Shown in pieces: positions 59,803 to 64,000 of a stretch of 64,000 nucleotides of DNA; the stretch's first letter is position 1, and each line of letters opens with the position of its first letter. The DNA is taken from positions 744,001-808,000 of the forward strand of contig NZ_JAYERP010000001.1 of NCBI RefSeq assembly GCF_034718895.1, given 5' to 3'. The notes under the pieces are model-generated. The model was not told the origin of the DNA, searched no databases, and saw only the letters and a program-made list of their open reading frames with translations. The translations under genes were made by a program, and so were the position numbers. The stretch comes from Paenibacillus phoenicis (lineage in GTDB: Bacteria > Bacillota > Bacilli > Paenibacillales > Paenibacillaceae).

Positions 59803-62178
59803 ATGGAGAAGGAGCTTCACCAAGAGCTGGAGCGGGAGCAGGAACGGTTGGACCGTGTCATGGAAGTCCTCGCAGAGAGCATTGGCGAACTGGAGGAGGA
59901 TACCTCACGCCGCAGAAAGGAGGTTGTCGAGTTCCGCAAGCATTTCTGGGAGGACGTCACGGTGAACGTGGATAATTTCGACGATTTTCTGGAAACGGTG
60001 ATCAGCTTGCGCCAGCAGGCCGAAGTATTGTCATTAAGCCAAAGCAGCCATCGCCAAGCCTCCAAACGCCGGGCGGCGCTGCTGCGGATGCAGGAGAACC
60101 CCTACTTCGGACGGATCGATTTTGCGGAGGAAGGGGAGCCGGAGACGGAACGGGTCTATATTGGCGTATCTTCTTTAATGGATCCAAGCGGGGAGAAGTT
60201 TCTAATCTACGATTGGCGGGCTCCCATCTCCAGCGTGTATTACGATTACGGGCCGGGTCCAGCCCAGTATAATACGCCCGGCGGGACGATCCGCGGGGAA
60301 CTGAAGCGGAAATGGCAGTATCTCATTCGCCGCGGACGGATTGAATCGATGTTTGACACCTCGCTGACGATTGGGGACGAGGTGCTGCAGCAGGTGCTCG
60401 GGCGTACGGCCAATACGCAGATGCGCAGCATCGTGGCTACGATCCAGCAGGAGCAGAACCGGATCATCCGGCATGATCAAGGCCGGTTGCTGATCGTGCA
60501 AGGCGCCGCCGGCAGCGGGAAAACGTCCGCGGCGTTGCAGCGGATCGCGTATTTGCTGTACAAATACCGCGAACGGATGACGGCCGATCAGATCGTGTTA
60601 TTTTCACCCAATGCGATGTTTCAGACTTACGTATCCGGCGTGCTTCCCGAGCTTGGAGAGGAAAATATGCAGCAGGTGACGTTCCAGGAATACCTGGATC
60701 ACCGGCTTAGCAAGATGTTCGAGGTCGAGGATGCTTACGCGCAGTTGGAATACGTGCTGACGGCGAAGGAGGATCCGGATTACCAGGCGCGATTGGCCGC
60801 AATCCGGTTGAAGGCGTCGGTGTCTTTCTTCGAGGCGATTCAGGCTTACCGGTCGTCCTTGGAGCAAGGCGGCATGAAGTTCCAGCCGATCCAATTCCGC
60901 GGGGAGACCTTGGTGTCGGCGGAAGAAATGGCAGAGCGTTTTTACGGCGGGGAGGAGTCCCTGAGAATGTCCGGGCGGATCGAACGGCTGACGACATGGC
61001 TGAATGAACGTATAGGCGAGATCGAGAAGCAGGAGCGCCGCAAGCCCTGGGTGCAGGACGCGATTGAGCTGCTCAGTAACGAACAATACGAACGGGCCTA
61101 TGAGCGGATTCGGAAAAAATACGGCTTAACCGAGGATTCCGACGAGGAGATCGATGGCGAACGCTTGGCGAGGGAGCTTGCACGTATGGTCGTGCGCAGA
61201 AAGCTGAAGCCGATCCGAGAACAGATCCGGGAACTGCGGTTTATCGATCTGACCGGGGTGTATAAGCAGCTCTTTGAAGATCCAACTCATTCCGGTGCTT
61301 GGCTGGAGACGGAGACGCCGGAGGTTCGAGATGCCTGGTCGGAGATCTGCCGCATCACAGTTCAGAGCCTCGATAAGGGCAAGTTGTTTTATGAGGATAC
61401 GACACCATTTTTGCTACTGCATGAACTGATTCTTGGGTTCCAGGCGAACGTATCCATCCGCCATGTCTTGATTGATGAGGCCCAGGATTACTCCCTGCTT
61501 CAGTTTGAGTTTATCAAAAGACTGTTTCCGGCCGCGAAACTGACGGTACTCGGCGATTTTCATCAGGCGATCTTTGCTCATGCCGCTGAAACGGCGGATT
61601 TCCAGGGATTGCTGCGTCTCTATGGACCAGAGCAAACGGAGACGATCCAGTTGCGGCGAAGCTATCGGTCGACCCGGCCGATCGTCGAGTTTACGCGGAG
61701 CTTAATCCCCGGCGGCGAACACATTGAACCGTTTGACCGAAACGGAGAGCTGCCGGTGCTGACGCAGGTGGCTGATTCGGATGAGTTGCACCGGCGTATT
61801 GAAGCCAGAGTCGCTGAATTGAAAGAGCAAGGGGCAGCTACGATCGCGATCATCTGCCGGTCGGCAGCGGAGAGTGCAGCCGCTTATGAGGACTTGCGGG
61901 GAGACCGAATCGCCGAGCTCAAGCTGGTCACCCGTGATTCAGTCGAATACAAGCAAGGCGTGGTGGTCATCCCTGCTTATTTAGCCAAAGGCATCGAGTT
62001 CGACGCGGTGATCCTTTACGATGCTTCGGCAAGCTGTTATGGAGAGGAAAACGTGCGGAGATTGTTTTATACGGCGTGCACCCGGGCAATGCATCATTTG
62101 CAGTTGTTTAGTGTAGGTGCAGCAAGTCCGTTTATGGAGCCGGCGATTACCCAGGGGCTTGTGTTGGTTGAGCAGTAA
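59803..62178 (+). CDS. helD: HelD-type RNA polymerase recycling ATPase
   Basis: A ~791-residue superfamily 1 helicase-like protein of the HelD group, which removes RNA polymerase from stalled or terminated complexes. The N-terminal coiled-coil (1-~80) that enters the polymerase secondary channel is present, followed by 'FGRIDFAEEGE', 'YIGVSSLMDPSGEKFLIYDW' and 'RAPISSVYYDY', Walker A 'GAAGSGKT' (~234-241), Walker B 'LIDEAQDYSLLQFEF', 'GDFHQAIF', 'LRRSYRST', and the final motif 'AKGIEFDAVILYDAS'. The ATG at 59803 has AAAGGAG 8 bases upstream; an in-frame GTG at 59794 overlaps that site. In other bacteria HelD-like proteins can confer rifamycin tolerance; whether this one does is unknown. Confidence 0.92.
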   Translation: MEKELHQELEREQERLDRVMEVLAESIGELEEDTSRRRKEVVEFRKHFWEDVTVNVDNFDDFLETVISLRQQAEVLSLSQSSHRQASKRRAALLRMQENPYFGRIDFAEEGEPETERVYIGVSSLMDPSGEKFLIYDWRAPISSVYYDYGPGPAQYNTPGGTIRGELKRKWQYLIRRGRIESMFDTSLTIGDEVLQQVLGRTANTQMRSIVATIQQEQNRIIRHDQGRLLIVQGAAGSGKTSAALQRIAYLLYKYRERMTADQIVLFSPNAMFQTYVSGVLPELGEENMQQVTFQEYLDHRLSKMFEVEDAYAQLEYVLTAKEDPDYQARLAAIRLKASVSFFEAIQAYRSSLEQGGMKFQPIQFRGETLVSAEEMAERFYGGEESLRMSGRIERLTTWLNERIGEIEKQERRKPWVQDAIELLSNEQYERAYERIRKKYGLTEDSDEEIDGERLARELARMVVRRKLKPIREQIRELRFIDLTGVYKQLFEDPTHSGAWLETETPEVRDAWSEICRITVQSLDKGKLFYEDTTPFLLLHELILGFQANVSIRHVLIDEAQDYSLLQFEFIKRLFPAAKLTVLGDFHQAIFAHAAETADFQGLLRLYGPEQTETIQLRRSYRSTRPIVEFTRSLIPGGEHIEPFDRNGELPVLTQVADSDELHRRIEARVAELKEQGAATIAIICRSAAESAAAYEDLRGDRIAELKLVTRDSVEYKQGVVVIPAYLAKGIEFDAVILYDASASCYGEENVRRLFYTACTRAMHHLQLFSVGAASPFMEPAITQGLVLVEQ

Positions 62179-62242
62179 GGCGGGAGAAGCCAAGGATGAA
62201 TTAGGCGTGATCCCATTGACATCTCGTTATAGGAGGAATATA

Positions 62243-62279
62243 TTGGAAGTAGTAAGTAGTAAGTAGTAAGTAGTAAGTG
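62243..62279 (+). repeat. 7-bp tandem repeat with possible leader ORF
   Basis: AGTAGTA is repeated four times without a mismatch (62248-62275), followed by AGTGA. A perfect AGGAGG (62231-62236) lies 6 bases before a TTG (62243) that opens an 8-codon frame ending inside the repeat (MEVVSSK, stop at 62264-62266). The repeat stands 81 bases before the GPP34 gene. Copy-number change would shift frames and spacing. A translated leader peptide is speculative. Confidence 0.5.
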
Positions 62280-62359
62280 AATGGTCAAATCTCGGAACTT
62301 TGAAATGTGGTTCGTGTTGGTGGATCTCATCGATTCCTGAACGAGAGGGGAGTTTAGCG

Positions 62360-63367
62360 ATGGCAGAGTCGAAGGAGCTTACTTTGGTCCAGCGTTTCTC
62401 GATGATTGCGCTGAATGCACAGCGAAGCAACATGATGACAACCGTGAAGAAAATCTCGCTCCGTGCGATGGCGGCAGCGGTCATCCTGGAGGTGCACTTG
62501 GAAGGCGGCATCGCCGCTGCGAATGGCAACATCGAGGATGCACCCGTGCCGGGGAAGGACAATTTGCACGTAGACTTGGCTTACCGGGAATTGATTTTGC
62601 AGTCCGTTCGATCAAAAGCGCGTGGACGTCAACTTTCGCTCACGTGGTGGTTGAAGCGAGCCTCTTCGCTGCCTAAGCGAACATTGACTCGTTTTGAGCG
62701 TGTCATGGCTAAGACCCTTTTCGATCTGGGCATGTTGGAGGAGATTCCGAATTTGCTCGGGTGTGATATGTTTTACGAGTCGGCAGGCGTTTCGGTGAAA
62801 GAATACCGCTGTCCGATTCATGAATATACGAGGATTACAGAGGAGTTTCGGGCAGAGATTCTGGAGGAGGGGCCCATCAGCGACGATGCGGTTTGCCTGT
62901 TGTGGCTGCTGCGCGAAAGCGGCTGTTTGCCGGATCTCTTTTCGCGGAATGAGCTGGATCTTGTGGCGTTAAGAATTAACGAGTTGAACGCAAACTCTTC
63001 GCTGGCCCAAACCATCTTACCGCTTCAAATCTACCGGGGATGGGAATTAGGAATAAAACATGCTTTGCGGATAAAAAGAAGCTTTATTCGCACGACGGCC
63101 GGCACCGGCTTGCTGTTTCTGTTTCCGTTGCTGGATCGCTCGCAAGCGGTTTTTATTGAGACGGAGGCGTGGTTCTCCGACTCCAAGCAACGCCTGGAAG
63201 CCGTCAAGAAGCGGCTTGAGGAACAGGGCCATGTATTTACCGTGCTTAAGGATGGGGAGATCCCGATGATCAAAATTAACAATTTGGTTTATGAAGCAGT
63301 CCCTCATTTTGTGAGGGTGCGTGTGCCCATCCAAGGGGTACGACTGCTTCCGAAACGGCCCATCTAA
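62360..63367 (+). CDS. GPP34 (GOLPH3-like) domain protein
   Basis: A 335-residue protein resembling bacterial GPP34 proteins, whose eukaryotic relatives bind phosphatidylinositol-4-phosphate on the Golgi. Helical N-terminal signatures are visible: 'LRAMAAAVILEVHLEGGIA', 'LAYRELILQSVRSK' and 'AKTLFDLGMLEEIPNLLG'; an acidic loop ('ITEEFRAEILEEGPISDDAV') and 'CLLWLLRESGCLPDLF' follow. Bacterial members are probably peripheral membrane proteins; no bacterial role is well established. The ATG at 62360 has GAGAGGGGAG upstream. A small MerR-type gene follows 16 bases later, so both are one operon. Confidence 0.75.
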   Translation: MAESKELTLVQRFSMIALNAQRSNMMTTVKKISLRAMAAAVILEVHLEGGIAAANGNIEDAPVPGKDNLHVDLAYRELILQSVRSKARGRQLSLTWWLKRASSLPKRTLTRFERVMAKTLFDLGMLEEIPNLLGCDMFYESAGVSVKEYRCPIHEYTRITEEFRAEILEEGPISDDAVCLLWLLRESGCLPDLFSRNELDLVALRINELNANSSLAQTILPLQIYRGWELGIKHALRIKRSFIRTTAGTGLLFLFPLLDRSQAVFIETEAWFSDSKQRLEAVKKRLEEQGHVFTVLKDGEIPMIKINNLVYEAVPHFVRVRVPIQGVRLLPKRPI

Positions 63368-63382
63368 AGGAGTTCTGCTCTC

Positions 63383-63646
63383 ATGTCCAGACAACGATCC
63401 ATGGAAGCTATTCAAGCTTCGGAGTTCGTCACAATTGGCGAACTGGCCCGATTGACGGCAACCCGTTACAGTACGTTGAAATTCTACACGGAGGAAGGGA
63501 TGCTGCCCTTCGAGCAGTCCGAGGAAAATCTGACACGTCGGTACCGGCGGGAAGAGACGGTAGAGCGGATCCTTCGGATCAAGCAACTGCGTTCCGAGGG
63601 GATGTCCATCCCGGAGGTCAAGGCGAAGCTGATGACGGAATCTTAG
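63383..63646 (+). CDS. Small MerR-family helix-turn-helix protein
   Basis: An 87-residue protein consisting of little more than the MerR DNA-binding domain: 'FVTIGELARLTATRYSTLKF' then 'YTEEGMLPFEQSEENLTRRY' and 'ILRIKQLRSEGMSIPEVKAK'. There is no effector domain, so it may dimerise poorly, act with a partner, or resemble phage/plasmid-type MerR proteins. AAAGGAG precedes the ATG. It follows the GPP34 gene and probably regulates this pair. Confidence 0.85.
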   Translation: MSRQRSMEAIQASEFVTIGELARLTATRYSTLKFYTEEGMLPFEQSEENLTRRYRREETVERILRIKQLRSEGMSIPEVKAKLMTES

Positions 63647-63663
63647 AAGCATATGATAAGAAT

Positions 63664-63694
63664 GACCCTGCGAATGGCGGGGTTTTCTTTTTTT
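63664..63694 (+). terminator. Terminator of the GPP34-MerR operon
   Basis: ACCCTGC-GAAT-GGCGGGGT with one weak pair, followed by TTTCTTTTTTTT. Confidence 0.6.
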
Positions 63695-63914
63695 AGATAT
63701 CAGAAAGTATACACTTCGGGGCATTGGCATCCTGATATCGCAAGAAAAACTTCCGATCAACGCGGTCTGTCTACTTTGAATGTACGTCGATAAACGTTTT
63801 TCTATAACAGAATCGTTGCTATCGCCCCCTCAGGATCGGTTGTATAATTATGGAAGACTCCAGCCTCTACAGGAATTTCAGAGAATCCTATTATGAGAAA
63901 GGGGGATGCTGCGG
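63695..63914. other. Intergenic region before the last gene
   Basis: No gene is visible. TATAAT at 63843-63848 is a probable -10 for the following gene, without an obvious -35 at normal spacing. GTATAC also occurs once near 63707. Confidence 0.4.
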
Positions 63915-64000
63915 ATGAAGCGCGGTCTTCAGGTGACCAAATCATTAACTTCTTTCCCGCCAGCCCTAGATATGAAATCTAGATCCGAATTAGTGAATGA
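63915..64000 (+). CDS. Start of an unidentified gene, cut by the window edge
   Basis: The ATG at 63915 follows GAAAGGGGG (about 63897-63905) and opens a frame that stays open to the window end (28 codons, 'MKRGLQVTKSLTSFPPALDM...'). Too short to identify. Confidence 0.45.
   Translation, partial: MKRGLQVTKSLTSFPPALDMKSRSELVN

Noticed and set aside
62248..62279. CRISPR or IS end at the 7-bp repeat
   Set aside because: Simple short tandem repeat without spacers or inverted ends.

Overview
The window looks like a chromosomal segment of a Paenibacillus-type Firmicute. This rests on the close match of several proteins to Bacillus subtilis families (YqhG/YqhH, BdhA, YesM/YesN and LplA/B/C-type importers), strong purine-rich ribosome binding sites, frequent TTG/GTG starts, CcpA-box-like sites, and the density of CUT1 sugar importers with dedicated two-component or AraC regulators. 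No rRNA, tRNA or CRISPR array was seen.

Region 1 (1-10.3 kb) is mostly housekeeping. It holds a MocR-type regulator (cut by the window edge) divergent from an EamA exporter, a secreted protein of unknown function, yqhG-yqhH, a 2,3-butanediol dehydrogenase (bdhA) and a class II B12-dependent ribonucleotide reductase (nrdJ) behind a promoter with an excellent NrdR box. A scar follows: a group II intron domain I fragment next to the 3' half of a dead sugar-binding-protein gene.

Region 2 (11-57.8 kb) is a run of five carbohydrate ABC importers, each with a lipoprotein binding protein and two permeases but no ATPase. (a) 11.2-22.6 kb: YesN/YesM pair, importer, GH2 beta-mannosidase, cupin D-lyxose/mannose isomerase and polyol dehydrogenase; an IS110 remnant lies between the two permease genes. 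(b) 23.5-29.2 kb: importer plus two Gfo/Idh/MocA oxidoreductases. (c) 30.8-40.7 kb: ROK repressor, ROK sugar kinase, importer, GH38 alpha-mannosidase and a mannose-6-phosphate isomerase-like protein with an extra N-terminal domain. (d) 41.0-50.5 kb: a clan GH-A agarase-like hydrolase, importer and a second YesM/YesN pair. (e) 50.7-57.8 kb: membrane-anchored AraC regulator, importer and a GH105 unsaturated glycuronyl hydrolase. None of the hydrolases has a signal peptide, so all probably act on imported oligosaccharides. Loci (a) and (c) together suggest two separate routes for mannose: isomerisation of the free sugar, and phosphorylation followed by isomerisation.

Region 3 (57.8-64 kb) holds a small Arg/His-rich protein behind two perfect GTATAC palindromes, fused remnants of an ABC exporter and a short-chain dehydrogenase, a 57-residue protein, a nitroreductase, a HelD-type RNA polymerase-recycling helicase with an unusual promoter, a 7-bp tandem repeat, a GPP34-domain protein with a small MerR regulator, and the start of one more gene.

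Decayed genes (intron, IS110 and IS3 fragments, MerR/MFS, ABC/SDR) cluster at the boundaries between the catabolic modules, which fits stepwise assembly by insertion and deletion.
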